Notes: a model not told the origin generated them from the sequence alone. 64,000 nucleotides of DNA from Achatina immaculata (GCA_009760885.1 CM019715.1:21658003-21722002); one strand, 5' to 3'. Positions 18,520-29,567 are shown, numbered from the stretch's first letter. Numbers and translations are program-made.

Positions 18520-19636
18520 TGCAGAGTTTCTTGTCTTCTCTTCGACACCAGCGACCTGGCCCTTCGGGCCCTGTCCGACCTAATAGCTAATCCGTAAACA
18601 TACGAGCAATGGAATATTTGTAACCTAAAGGTCGCATTTTACTTTAAATAAACCGAAGACGAGGACTTCCCCCACAGGAAAACCTATTTTAAAATTAGCA
18701 CGAACGGAAGTCACCTAAAAAAAAAAAAATGTCTGGCGCGCCCCGTCCTGAAAACGAGGCACAATTTCTAAATAACTCTCCAATCAGAAAAAATCCCACG
18801 GGTATTCTCAATTGTTTTAATTTCTTTGCATCCATTTGTAAAGCACCCTTTAATTTATAGCTCAAACCACAAGCTTTATGGAGAAAAACAAATGTAAAAG
18901 GACAATACAAAAATAGACGCTTCTAGAAATGTGAAAGAAAATCTTTCAGAGATCACAAAAAAACAATTGACACGTTGACAAATAATTTAGTGAAAATTAC
19001 TTCACAAAAAAAAAAAAAGCAGTAACAATGAGCGACTATAAAAACTAACGTAGAAAATATTACCGTACAGCAGTACTCAGTAGAAAGTAAAAGAAAATAG
19101 AACAAAACAAAACCAAAAAAATGAATCTTGATATTTCTGATAAAATAAAAATAATAAATACCCTGAGATTTTTTTTTCCTTTCCCCTTCAATCATGGCAT
19201 TTATTAAACATTCGGGGAATATCCAAAACAAGTCAATGAAAGTGTAGATAAGAAAGAATATAATTCAGTTTAACAGAAGGGGAACAAATAGAAACAAACT
19301 ACCCAAACGAGAAGTAGAAATTTGTTTAAGAAGAAAATATTCAAAAAGAATATTAAATGATTTTTTTTAATGGAAAACACTAAATTAGATTGATTTTAAA
19401 ATATTAAAAGATGAAATAAAGGGGACATCCCGTGATGTAAATCGGGGCTGTTATTAAGACGGGAAGAGATGGGGATACAGCTTTGGATAGCGAAGAATAA
19501 ACTGTTCATTAAGAACTTCGGAGGGAATAGTCAACTACCAAAGAACCAGTGTAGTCAGTTACTGTACGCTGGAAGAGATGCTGAAGAGCAGATCGGAGCA
19601 CCTATGTTCAGAGAGCATGGATGATGCTCCTTCATA
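18520..19636. other. AT-rich stretch, no gene seen
   Basis: Several A-runs (18718-18730, 19005-19016) and low complexity dominate. Open frames on the minus strand (18695-18910, 18953-19231) are T/F-rich readings of A-runs. No repeat family is recognised. Confidence 0.5.
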
Positions 19637-19684
19637 GCAAATATATATATATATATGTGTGAGTGTGTGTGTGTGTGTGTGTGT
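19637..19684. repeat. (TA)n(TG)n microsatellite
   Basis: A short (TA)n passes into (TG)n and abuts the SINE-1 head. The SINE seems to have inserted between this tract and the (TA)n at 19950-19999. Confidence 0.9.
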
Positions 19685-19945
19685 GGGGCCGGCTAGCGTA
19701 GTGGTTAGAGCACTCGTCTAGCAACCAAATGGTCGAGGGTTCGAATCCCCAGCTGAGCGGGATTTTTTTTCCGACCAATACGGCTCCGAGGTCGACCCAG
19801 CCTCGTAAAATGGGTACCAGAGAAAATCTGGGAAGTAAAGGCAGCGAGGAAAGGAACTGGTCACCCTACCTCATACGCTGATGACCCAGCATAATGAGGT
19901 CTCTAACGCTTCACCCCCTACGGCATTTGCTATGGGACTATCTTT

Positions 19946-19949
<4 letters not shown>
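19685..19949 (+). mobile_element. SINE-1 copy 1, tRNA-derived
   Basis: The tRNA-like head has box A (TAGCGTAGTGGTTAGAGCAC) and box B (GGGTTCGAATCCC), expected to serve as an internal RNA polymerase III promoter. A non-tRNA body follows (GAGGTCGACCCAGCCTCGTA ... CCCTACGGCATTTGCTATGG). The 3' end is ATCTTTACTTTATATA, entering (TA)n. It is about 97% similar by eye to the minus-strand copy at 24182-24451, so the family is fairly young. Confidence 0.9.

Positions 19950-19999
<50 letters not shown>
19950..19999. repeat. (TA)n microsatellite between SINE-1 and LINE-C
   Basis: About 50 bp of TA dinucleotides. It may combine the SINE target with the LINE-C tail. Confidence 0.95.
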
Positions 20000-20002
<3 letters not shown>

Positions 20003-20388
20003 GAACTTTAAGTGCAAAGGGCACATGGGGCTTCCGCAATGGTTTTCCACAAATGCCTGTCCTTTGCCTTTTTTTCTGCTCGTGCCCAGGTGAGCCCTCT
20101 ATTGCTCAACATCCTTTCTGTTATTCTTCTCCATGTCTCTTTTGGTCTACCCTTACTTCTGTTCCCCTGTGGTGTCCATCTTAGTGCTATTTTTGGTAGT
20201 GAGTTGTCAGTCATTCGGAGCACATGTCCCAACCATCGCCAGCGTCTTTCCTCAATAATTGTTGTCAGTGGCTTCATCTGCGTTTCTGCCAACAAGATGT
20301 TATTTCTTATGGTGTGTGGCCAAAATATTTTTCTAATTCTTCGTAAACATTTAGTCTGGAAAGAATTCAACTTGTTTTCTATTGTTTT
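20000..20388 (-). mobile_element. LINE-C copy 1: C-terminal fragment
   Basis: The minus strand from 20370 encodes CLRRIRKIFWPHTIRNNIL, then RRWRWLGHVLRMTDNS, ALRWTPQGNRSKGRPKETWR, and a C-terminus ending near 20008. This is the typical tail of a LINE RT ORF (basic GRPK..WRR motif). It is 5'-truncated and lies between two (TA)n tracts, so a TSD cannot be read. Confidence 0.88.
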
Positions 20389-20392
20389 GGTG

Positions 20393-20393
<1 letters not shown>

Positions 20394-20428
<35 letters not shown>
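20394..20428. repeat. (TA)n microsatellite
   Basis: TA dinucleotides on the 5' side of LINE-C copy 1. Confidence 0.95.
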
Positions 20429-20429
<1 letters not shown>

Positions 20430-20431
<2 letters not shown>

Positions 20432-21320
20432 CTTCAGCTTTCCGAGCCATTAAGGCTTATTGCTGCAGATAACATTCGCCTCCATTGCTCTCGATTCCTA
20501 ATATATACGTGTACACATACATATGTGTGTATGTGTACATACATATAGAACCTATATGCTAATATTCTAAGTAAGAAGAAAACACGCAAAGAATACTTTA
20601 TTTCCTTTCAAAGACATCGAAGTACAAAGATGTACAGAGAATCTACAAAAAAAAAAAAAAGTACAGGAAGAAAACACTTAGAGAAGAAACAAGAAGAATC
20701 ATCTGAATATTGAAAACACTTGTTGTGTTTTTTTTTAACTGAGATGAGAAATGTGACCAAAAACAAAACAAAACAAAAACAAAAACAGAAAAAAAAACAC
20801 AAAAAAAACAAAGAAACTCCCACCAAAAAAGAACATATGTGATCACGTGGTTTAGAGCTACAAAATTAAAAAAAAAAAACCATGTTCAGTCTACATAAAC
20901 CGAAGGTCACCCTAACTTTAATATGTTTTGTTTCAAAACGCAGCCAGCGACCCCAGAACACATTCCCGAACCTGGACAATATACAAGGCTACATGGAGAA
21001 CTTAACAGTCCAACCTGGTGGGAAGAAGAGATCGTGGACGGACTGCTGCAGAATACACATGACTCTTGCTAGCAATGGGATTCTTTGATGCAGCCAATTT
21101 CTTTTTTTCTAAATGGCCATAATTGCCAACAACGTGAAACTAAATGCAAAAGAAGACAAAGGAGGAGGAGGACGACGAGGAGAAAGAAGAAGAAAAAGGA
21201 GGAGGAGAAGGAGACTGTGTAAAATGATGTACCACACACTTTGGACGACTTAAAATAAATCACGGAGAAGGCTGGAAAGAGAAATGACAGAATAACTGAA
21301 CTGTTTTAAATCACAAGATG

Positions 21321-21351
<31 letters not shown>

Positions 21352-21495
21352 CCACAACCAGACAAGAGAAATCACGGAAATTAACATTCACTAGAAAACT
21401 CCTGGCTAACGAAACAAAGCAGAACAATGAGCATCTAAATGCCAGCGTCTATTATTTAGAAATTATCCCCGTGTGCCTTGGGCACTTAAGTTTCA

Positions 21496-21497
<2 letters not shown>
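20430..21497. other. A-rich stretch with CAA microsatellite, no gene seen
   Basis: A-rich low-complexity segments (20645-20880) and (CAA)n at about 21322-21351. Open frames here are low-complexity. Nothing recognisable is coded. Confidence 0.5.
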
Positions 21498-21528
<31 letters not shown>

Positions 21529-21542
21529 ATGAGAGAGAGAAA
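21498..21542. repeat. (GA)n microsatellite
   Basis: Interrupted GA dinucleotides. Confidence 0.93.
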
Positions 21543-21602
21543 TGGATGCCGCAAGAAGGACGGAAGTTCCCACCTTCAATCAAAGATTTCTTTCCCCAGT
21601 TA

Positions 21603-21662
21603 CTACAATCTGCCGTGCCGGGCAGCGTTAGCGATCATGCTTTCTACCTTGTCCGGTCCTTG
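21603..21662 (-). mobile_element. LINE-A 3'-terminal fragment
   Basis: The minus strand (AAAGCATGATCGCTAACGCT, then CCCGGCACGGC) matches the last codons of LINE-A at 1120-1160 (SIIANASRHGT). Only about 60 bp remain, an extreme 5' truncation or a decayed copy. Confidence 0.6.
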
Positions 21663-21689
21663 GTGTTTCCAATTCAGATTTTTTTTTTT

Positions 21690-21775
21690 CTATTTCCGTG
21701 CTACATGGAAAATATGGACACTAACACCATATCCCTATGTGCCTCTAAGGCATGACAGGATTACCTTTACTTTTT
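21690..21775 (+). mobile_element. SINE-2-type 3' end
   Basis: GGACACTAACACCATATCCC followed by TGTGCCTCTAAGGCATGACA and TTACCTTTACTT matches the 3' end of SINE-2 at 57590-57649. The tRNA head is missing, so this is a 5'-truncated SINE. Confidence 0.8.
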
Positions 21776-22044
21776 GTTTGTTTTTTGTTACACGGTCAGG
21801 CTACTAAGATATTTTTTTCTCTTGGCCAATCTCTTTCTTTATTCACAGATTTCTGAATTTGGCTACGATATTTTGTATAAATTAAACCCATTTTTACTGT
21901 AGTAGCATGTATGAAAATAAGTAAGAGAACAGTCTCGGAGGATAAGAAAACGTATCATTTTAGAGCGCACTTGTACTACAAAACGAATAGAATCTATTCA
22001 GGTCTCCGCGGTGAAAAGATCGGTCACTGAGCAAAAAGTCCTAG

Positions 22045-22265
22045 TTTTAAATTTATGACAGACAAGGAGAATATTCTCTAGTTTAGGTTTATAACAGACA
22101 AGGAGAATATTCTCTAGTTTAGGTTTATAACAGGCAACGTGAATATTTTATAGTTTAAGTTTATAACAAAAAAGACAAGGAGAATATTTTCTAGTTTAAG
22201 CTTATAACAGACAAGGAGAATATTTTCTTGTTTATGTTTATAGTAGACAGCGAGAATATTTCCAG
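22045..22265. repeat. About 37-bp degenerate minisatellite
   Basis: Five to six units of the GACAAGGAGAATATTCTCTA-GTTTAGGTTTATAACA type with length variation. Confidence 0.82.
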
Positions 22266-22694
22266 AAATCTCTTCTTCTTCTTCTACTTCTTCTTCTTCT
22301 CCTTTTCATTTACTAGAACTTTACAGTCATCTGATAAACATTTCTAAAGCATCCAATTTTAAATTAGACTGTTTTGAATTTTTTCAGTCTATTCAATCAG
22401 AATGGAGAAAGATTATGTGAACAATGTCTAACAGGAACATAGGAGGAACAATGTTTCAACACAAAGAGGTACATAAGACAACGTGGATATCTCCAGATGA
22501 TAGAACCAGAAACCAGATAGATCATTTTTGTATTATAAAGCCATTCAGAACATCCCGGATAGATGTAAGAGTATGGGTGTATGGGTGCAGACGTCAACAG
22601 TGACAACAACCTGTGTATAGGGAAAATAAGATTAAAACTGAAAAGCCAACACAAGAAATCAATACTCAGAAAAATAAAAAGCCATAGCCTACAG

Positions 22695-22995
22695 TATATC
22701 TATACTACAAGAGCTTAATATTGAAGAAGGCTGGCTAGTAAAGAGGATTAAAGAGAGAAAACTTAAATATTTTGGACACATTAAACGTCATGATAATTTA
22801 GAGAAGACCGTATTAGAAGGATACATAATGGGAATAAGAAAAAGAGGAAGACCAAGGCGAAGATGGCTGCAAGACATCGTTGAGGATCTGTAAATGGGTG
22901 CATCAGCAGCAGGGCATCTTGCTTACAGCCGAGAGGCCTACAGGAGTGCTGTTAGGGAGGCAAAGTTCCGCAAGGGAAATGCAAATGAATGAATG
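22695..22995 (+). mobile_element. LINE-B insertion within LINE-D, 9-bp TSD
   Basis: A 301-bp 5'-truncated LINE-B 3' end (ILQELNIEEGWLVKRIKERK, then RKRGRPRRRWLQDIVEDL, then GCAAATGAATGAATG). The TSD AGCCTACAG lies at 22686-22694 and 22996-23004. Removing it rejoins the LINE-D endonuclease-to-linker region. Confidence 0.92.
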
Positions 22996-23452
22996 AGCCT
23001 ACAGGAAGAAAATACTAACAGGAATTTCAGCCTGGAACTTAACAATCATTTCGCTGCACTCGGTGAGTAGAGGAGACAGATATAGATGAATTATAGAACT
23101 CTTACAGCACAGTCATAATCACAGTAGCAAAAGCAAGCACTGGACTGCAAAAAAACACGTAGAAAAGCATGAATATCGGAAAACACATGGAAATACGTAC
23201 ATGAAAGACGAGCAGCCAAATTAGCCGTGTCTTGGAAAAGAACTAGACATTAAAGACAATATGGAAAGAACTAGATAATAAAATAAAAAGTTCGGCTAGA
23301 AGAGATGTGAGAGAATACATAGACAATATGGCGAAAGAAGCAGAGAAAGCAGTAAAAACAGGAGACAGCAAAATTCTCTACATCATACAAAAGAAGATAA
23401 CGGCTCCAAAGAAAGACCAGTCTTTAGAAAAACTGACACCCATTTAACATCA

Positions 23453-23536
23453 TTCATTCATTCATTCATTTGCATGTCCCTTGCGGAACTTTTCCTCCCA
23501 AACAGCACTCCTGTAGGCCTCTCGGTTGTGAGCAAG
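23453..23536 (-). mobile_element. 84-bp LINE-B mini-insertion, 12-bp TSD
   Basis: This is the last 60 or so bases of LINE-B plus a (TGAA)n tail, inserted in reverse orientation. The perfect TSD CATTTAACATCA flanks it at 23441-23452 and 23537-23548. It is the most extremely truncated insertion in the window, and it shows that the tail plus a very short 3' end suffices for integration. Confidence 0.93.
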
Positions 23537-24181
23537 CATTTAACATCAAGACCAAAAAAAAGATAGGTCGAACACCTCCATGAAATACCAACTCGACCAC
23601 ACCCAAAAGAGTTGACAGACCTTGAAACCGACTTATCAATTCTACAACTGAATGTCAACCTAGATGAAATTACATTGAAGGAAATTGAAACAGCAATGAA
23701 TTTAATGGTTAACAACAAAGCTGCAAGTAAAGGTGAAATAACAACCGAAATGTTAAAAGGTATAAACTGTGGCAATATGAGCCAACTACAGAGAATGTTT
23801 AATATAATTTGAAGAGAAGAAAAGGTAGGTCCCGTCTAAATGAAAAAAAAAAATCGTTGTTAGAATACATACAAAAAGGCAACCTTAGTGACTGCAATAA
23901 TTCGAGAGGAGTAACCTTACTATCAGCTGTGTCAAAAGTATTTTGCTAAGTTATTCTGAATAGACTTTAACATATAGTGGATGCTGCAATGAGAGAAGAA
24001 CAAGCAGGATTTCGAAAAGGGAGAAGCTGTCTCCACCAGATCTTTATTTACTCTAAGAGTTATACTTAAGAACATATTGAAAAAGCAGAAACCATTAATC
24101 ATGAATTTCACAGACTTCAAATAAGCATTTGGTAGCATACACAGAGATTTATTGTGGAGAATTTTAAGAATATATGGAATA

Positions 24182-24451
24182 AAAAGTAAGTAAAGATAGT
24201 CCCATAGCAAATGCCGTAGAGGGTGAAGCGTTAGAGACCTCATTATGCTGGGTCATCAGCGTATGAGGTAGGGTGACCAGTTCCTTTCCTCGCTGCCTTT
24301 ACTTCCCAGATTTACTCTGGTACCCATTTTACGAGGCTGGGTCGACCTCGGGGCCGTATTGGTCGGAAAAAAAATCCCGCTCAGCTGGGGATTCGAACCC
24401 TCGACCATTTGGTTGCTAGACGAGTGCTCTAACCACTACGCTAGCCGGCCC
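24182..24451 (-). mobile_element. SINE-1 copy 2, 13-bp TSD
   Basis: A full 270-bp SINE-1 in reverse orientation. Its head (GGCCGGCTAGCGTAGTGGTT) is at the right end, and its tail (CTTTACTTAC) at the left. The TSD AATATATGGAATA lies at 24169-24181 and 24452-24464. It splits the LINE-D codons around RIYGIPSKIV. Confidence 0.95.
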
Positions 24452-25096
24452 AATATATGGAATACCATCTAAAATTGTCATCATTAACAATCTCTATAAA
24501 GGATATATCTGTGCAGTCAACACAGGAGAAGGAATGAGCGAATGGTTCCAGATTGAAACGGGCGTCAAACAAGGATGTATATTATCTCCTTTTCTTTTTT
24601 TGAATTCCCATAACTTCATAATATATATAAAAAAATGTTGCACAGGTAAAACGTGCATTGCCAGGGTATGTGGGACCCTACTAGAAGATCTTGATTTTGC
24701 TGATGACATAACTCTTATCAATGTGAATTCCATGCAAGAAAAAACACATACCCTGTCTTCACTGGCTAGCAAAACAGGACTTGAAATTAACAATTAAAAA
24801 AGAAACTTCCCATTAATAAAGAAGGAAAAATATACGTAGAAGGAACAGCTGTTGAAGAAGTAAACCAATTTGCATATCTCGGCGGCTACATAGACAACAA
24901 TGGTGACGCCAGAAAGGAAGTTAGAATTGCAAAAGCAGCATTGACCTTCAAGAATCTTGAGAACATATTGCACTCTAAAGTTATAGACACAAAAACGAAG
25001 CTAAGATTATTCAATTCAAATGTAATATTCACCCTCATTTATGCAAGCGAGAGCTGGAAAACAACTAAAGAAATAGACAAGAAATTAGACTCTTTT

Positions 25097-26568
25097 CTTC
25101 TTCTTCTTCTTCTTCTTCTTCTTCTTCGTTCGCTTCTATCACCAAAACTGCACTATGATCCTACTGAATTTACGCCTGTGGTCCTCGAAAGGACCACACA
25201 AGATCCACGTGAGGACCACAAGGGGTATCACAGGGCTTGAGCCTGTATTCTTGGTGGGTCTCAGAAGCGGGATTGCGTGACACCGTGGTTTTCATTGCAC
25301 CAGTTTAGTCTAGGGTTGGACTTTCTCACCGGAAGACCTCTACGTGTTTAGGATATCAGTGCATCCTCGCTGGGTGAGAGGCGGTAGCCCACCCAGGCCA
25401 GAGTTGGACCTTCTCACCGGAAAACCTCGACGTGTTTTGAGATACCCGTGTATCACCGCCGGGTGAGAGGTGGTTGCCCATCCAGTCCAGAGTTGGACTT
25501 TCTCACCGGAAAACCTCAGCGTGGTTAGGGTACGCAAACATCCCCGCCGGGTGAGAGGTGGTTGCCTATCTAGACTGCCCTGGTCCAGTGTCTCCGACTT
25601 CAGCATTTTGCGGTCGTGGCCGCTACCCTTCCTAGTTGTGACCAGGATGGAGCTTTTGTCCAAGAGGACGAATCCTCGCCACTAGTGACTTCCACCCCTG
25701 GGTTGAGCCGGTTTAGGCATATTATCCCAGTATGGGCGTGTTTGGGACGTGACCGACCTCTAGAGCAGGGGTACTGTGACATGCATAGCCTTCAAGATTC
25801 ACCCTTGGTGTGAGCCGGTTTAGGCAAAATTCACTAGTATGGGTGTATATCAGGCGTGACCGACCTCTAGAGCGAAGTGGCATGACATGTCTAGCCATCA
25901 AGTTCCACCCCTGGTGTGTGCCGGTTTGGGCATATTTCACCAGTGTAGGTGTATTTCGGACATGGCCGGCCTCTAGAGCAGAGGTGCCGTGGTATGTATA
26001 GCTCTCGTAGCGATACTACTGGACATACCGATTAGACTTCACTTTATCCTTTCCACCACCTTTCCCATCGGCAACGCACAGCAACCTTTATTACTTTTCC
26101 GCATTCTTCCTTGACCAGGAGGAGCTTCACTCCGCGCGCGGCATTTGAAGAGTCTCGCCAGCAGTGTCTTAACCTCTGGGACAAGCCGGTTCATGCATTT
26201 CACCCGATATGACTGCACTCAGGACGTGGCCGACCTCCAGACCAGAGGTGCCGTGATTTGACTGTTTGCTTCGCCTTATCCTTTCTACCACCTTTTCCGC
26301 AGTGATGCTGCTCGGCAACCTCATTTGCACCTTTCTTCATTGGCCGGGAGGAGCACCGCTCCACGCACGGCAACTGAAAAATCTCGCCAACAGCGGCAGA
26401 TGAGCTACCAAAAGTGCCACCCATCTACCCGAAGTATCTGGTTTTCAGGCGCCAGATATTCGCCCTCGCCCCTTCTCCTGTCAGTTTAAACAGTTCTGCC
26501 ACGGGAAGGCCAGGAGCTGGACTTGACTGCCAGAGGCTGTTTGAGACGCATTTACAGTCCTTAGAACC
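25097..26568 (-). mobile_element. MOD-E copy 2: full-length, 11-bp TSD
   Basis: A 1472-bp insertion in LINE-D, reverse orientation, so the (GAA)n tail reads as (CTT)n at the left end. The perfect TSD TAGACTCTTTT lies at 25086-25096 and 26569-26579; joining the flanks restores LINE-D codons (KKLDSFEVKCLRKILGIKW). In plus orientation it shows three units of about 88 bp (from about 25314, 25401 and 25490, each with CTTCTCACCGGAAAACCTC-type sequence). Four units with GCCGGTTTAGGCATA and GACCTCTAGAGC follow (from about 25700, 25812, 25920 and 26178). The rest matches copy 1. There is no meaningful ORF. Confidence 0.93.
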
Positions 26569-26945
26569 TAGACTCTTTTGAAGTCAAATGTCTAAGGAAA
26601 ATACTCGGTATAAAGTGGAACGAATTAAAGAACAAAGCAGAGATAAGACAAATGAGGGAACAACAACCTGTCTCATGGGTGATCAGAAAAAGGAGATGGA
26701 CACATATCAATCACGTGATGGAAAGAAACAGAATCCCAAAACAAGCTATTAAGTGGAACACAACAGGCCGAAGAAAAAGAGGTCAACCACATGAAACTCT
26801 GAAGAGGACATTGTTAAGAGAGGCCAAAATAGTAGGCATAAAATCCCTTGATAAGGTTGAAAAGCTCGCCGAAAACAGGAAAACTTGGCGAACTACCATG
26901 CAAGCCTTATGTGAGAAGGATATAAGATGTAAGATTCAATAACAT

Positions 26946-27480
26946 TGTCCTTTCTTTTCTAAAGTCTTCGTGTTTTTCTTTACTTTTCCTAACCTCATAT
27001 ATGGTATTTTTTGTAACCTCTCTGCTGTACTCAGAGCCAATATTCTACGTAGGCAGCAATGTTCTCTCTAAGCTGCGCGGGCGCGTTGTCGCTGACACAA
27101 AAACATCGTGCCGAGCAGGAAATTTTATGTTTTACAACAAATAAAAACATTGCTACTTTTCCTTACGTTACTCTGGGCTATGGTATGGCTTAAGAAAAAT
27201 TTGATAGTATCACATGAATTTGTTTTAAAGATTTCTTTGGATTTTAATTTGTTTTTTTTTTCTATGAGAACTTCAAACTATGCTCTGTAAGTTGACATTT
27301 CGACGAACATATTTTGAGAATATAGCCCGCCCCCCCTCTTCCCCCCCCCCCCCCCCACCCTTTTCATCTTTCGGTATTTCCACACATGTTACATTTGTTG
27401 CCCACGAACTGTGAAACCTTAGAGGGCGCATTGATAAACAGCATCTTCAGTGTGCAAATCCCAGAAGGGTCCAGCATTGA
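26946..27480. other. No gene seen; poly-C tract
   Basis: AT-rich sequence, then a C-rich run at 27328-27358. No coding or repeat family is recognised. Confidence 0.5.
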
Positions 27481-27484
27481 GTTT

Positions 27485-27630
27485 TGAGTGCTCAGTTTGA
27501 TACATATTAGTTAGTCTGCTCAGTTTGATACATATTAGTTAGTCTGCTCAGTTTGATACATATTAGTTAGTCTGCTCAGTTTGATACATATTAGTTAGTC
27601 TGCTCAGTTTGATACATATTAGTTAGTCTC
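27485..27630. repeat. 28-bp minisatellite, five units
   Basis: Five nearly identical units of GCTCAGTTTGATACATATTA-GTTAGTCT. The very low divergence suggests recent or homogenised growth. Confidence 0.93.
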
Positions 27631-27644
27631 CCATAACCGTCCAT

Positions 27645-27992
27645 CACGGGCGGGGCGAAGACGCTGTCAGATTTGGCAATCAGCGCCCCATAGCTTACAT
27701 TCTAGGGTCAGTGTTGGCAAACTTTAACCGCCCAAGACCCTGTCCCACCTCTCCGTTATTACTTGCACGCAAAGGCCTAGTCTGGCCAAAGTGGCAGGTA
27801 TCGCATTAGTCACCACATGAAACTCTAAAGATATAAGACAGAAATTGCTGCTCAAGAAGTCTTTCACACCATCTGCCCTTTAGCTACACTCAGGGGCTGA
27901 CAAAAAATAGCCATCATCGCCTGCTCCAAATCAGATACGATGCTATGCCTGCCTCAGATATTTCACCACATCGGTTGCAAAGAATGCCAGTC
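27645..27992 (-). mobile_element. TR34 copy 8
   Basis: On the minus strand it has the subtype with the 3' block GCTGATTGCCAAATCTGACA...GCGTCTTCGCCCC at its end. Upstream are GGTGGGACAGGGTCTTGGGC, AGCTAAAGGGCAGATGGTGT and the GATGTGG...AGGCATAGCATCG region. One diverged 34-bp unit is present. The (GAA)n at 28000-28027 abuts its 5' end. Confidence 0.8.
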
Positions 27993-27999
27993 TGCAGAA

Positions 28000-28027
28000 G
28001 AAGAAGAAGAAGAAGAAGAAGAAGAAG
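28000..28027. repeat. (GAA)n microsatellite
   Basis: Nine GAA triplets. No MOD-E sequence adjoins it, so its origin is unclear. Confidence 0.93.
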
Positions 28028-28180
28028 ACCCGTACATGATATTCTCTGGACCATCATAGATAATAGAAACCCTGCCATCAAAAGAGAAGCATATAAACTC
28101 CGAGAAATCCAACCCAGCAACAAAATGTGAACTCTGTCTAAACTGTGAACTCTGTCTAAACTGTGAACTCTGTCTAAACA

Positions 28181-28585
28181 ACTGTTAAACCAGACTCTTC
28201 CAAGGTTGTTTCCCCGAAAAACAGAACATCTTTATTTCTTCAAGTCGCTGTTTACCGTGGACAGAATGAAGACCAGTTTCATCAGACATTTAAACCGATA
28301 ACCACTTTTCATCAAAACGTCCCAATATTCAGTACAATTCAATATTCATGCTAAAGAAAATATGTCAGATAAAAAACAAAAAAACAAACAAAACTTTATC
28401 CGTGGCCGCCATTTTCATGATAAAACCGTGTCCCACTCCAATGCTCTCTTTGCCAACCCACCAACGTCAAAATATCTGTTTTCTTTTCAATTCTAGCCCC
28501 TCTCCCCTCCCCCACAAACGGTATGGAGAGCATATCCTCATGTGATAGCTTTGCAAGGGACGCAAGATATTCTAGCGTCAAGCTT
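28181..28585. other. No gene seen
   Basis: Just before it, at 28127-28180, three units of CTGTGAACTCTGTCTAAA occur. The rest is unique-looking sequence with a C-rich patch at 28495-28515. Confidence 0.45.
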
Positions 28586-28907
28586 TATATAAAAGTAAAG
28601 TAAAGTAAAGGTAACCCTGTCATGCCTTAGAGGCACAGGTAAAATCCCCGTTTCCATGCCAATAAGGCATACAAGGGATACGGTGTTAGGCTTGTATTTC
28701 CAAGACCTTCTGCACATGAAAGTCTGATGTGGTCAGTATCTCGCGGTGGCCGCATTTGCCTTTGCAGATTTCTCTGGTACCCACTTTTAGAGACTGGGTG
28801 GATCCTGGGGGATTTTGGTGTGGGAAAAAAGCCTCACTGTTGGGACTTGAACCCGGCATCACCAGATTAGTAGACGGAGCGCCTAACCACTCAGCCAACC
28901 AGGCGTG
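28586..28907 (-). mobile_element. SINE-3 copy 1, tRNA-derived
   Basis: The minus strand starts with a tRNA-like head: CGCCTGGTTGGCTGAGTGGT (box A) and CGGGTTCAAGTCCC (box B). A body follows, and the 3' end TGTGCCTCTAAGGCATGACA-GGGTTACC with a CTTTACTTTACTTTAC tail. That 3' end is the same as in SINE-2, although the head is different. Confidence 0.88.
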
Positions 28908-29237
28908 ATCTAAAATCTCTGTATGTAGTCACTTGACACTAATAGTGGCTTTCTGTGTTCTCATTTATCTAATGACATCTACATATTTCCATAATACTCC
29001 TCAATGATTTCATTTCCATAGCTTGGATTGACAGCGAATATCAAGAGTACTCATATCATCAAAATGTCATCCATCAGCTGGTTCTGTTGAAAGACCGTTG
29101 TAAGTCACTGGTAGCCCTAACTCTGCAGTTTGAGAATCACCGATGAATGTAGTATAGACTTTAAGGCAAAAAAAAAAAAAAATGCCAACAGAGAACTGGG
29201 AAGAGAAGACTGGTTATTCTTCTCAGGTTCTTCCTCC
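28908..29237. other. No gene seen
   Basis: Unique-looking sequence with an A-run at 29167-29181. No motif is recognised. Confidence 0.45.
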
Positions 29238-29567
29238 TGTCTTATCTCCGTGGAACAGCGAGCAAATGTTCTTTGCAGCTGACGGCGCAGCAAGAATGTT
29301 GTCACACAGCATAACGTCGAATGGGAAGTGGAATACGTCAGCTATTTAATTTAGTCCCTAGGTTAAGCTAAAAAAAAAAAAAACTTCTTTTCTGGGAGGA
29401 CGGAGGATGTTTATTACTTCCTCTGCAGACTTAACCGCCTTACTGACTATACCTATCCCTGCCCCGAAAGCCTGTTACTGAGGATATCAACGGAGAGACG
29501 AGACAAGGTTTTGACCGGCTGTGGTTCGCCAATCCTGATGCGAGCACATGAGATCTACGAATCAGTG
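29238..29567 (+). mobile_element. TR34 copy 9
   Basis: It belongs to the alternative 5' subtype (TATCTCCGTGGAACAGCGAG). Internal blocks are diverged, including AGGATATCAACGGAGAGACG and GACAAGGTTTTGACCGGCTG, and one 34-bp unit remains. A (CAC)n tract follows at 29591-29615. Confidence 0.75.

Larger units (their letters stand above)
22385..26940 (+). mobile_element. LINE-D copy 3, split by four nested insertions
   Basis: This is the longest LINE-D copy. Its pieces are 22385-22694, 22996-23452, 23549-24181, 24465-25096 and 26580-26940, about 2.35 kb of LINE. It starts inside the APE-type endonuclease domain (IGGTMFQHKEVHKTTW, NQIDHF) and continues through REYIDNMAKEAEKAV, EITLKEIETAMNLM, ITLLS-like, FRKGRSC, the catalytic FADD (24696-24707), YLGGYIDNNGDARKEV, SESWKTTKEIDKKLDSF and the RRKRGQPHETLKRTLLREAK tail. 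Its end is GGATATAAGATGTAAG. Multiple stops and frameshifts are present (for example near 23810 and 24790). LINE-B twice, SINE-1 once and MOD-E once each interrupt it with a readable TSD. It must be older than all four. Confidence 0.92.

Noticed and set aside
19685..19770. Functional tRNA gene
   Set aside because: Box A and box B are present, but the segment is the head of SINE-1, repeated at 24182-24451 with the same body.
21318..21755. 145-codon frame beginning with poly-Gln
   Set aside because: CAA and GA microsatellites joined by chance; the end reads through a SINE tail.
27050..27090. Possible ancient conserved repeat (CTAAGCTGCGCGGGCGCG)
   Set aside because: It looked familiar as a repeat core, but only one copy is present here and no family could be named from sequence alone.
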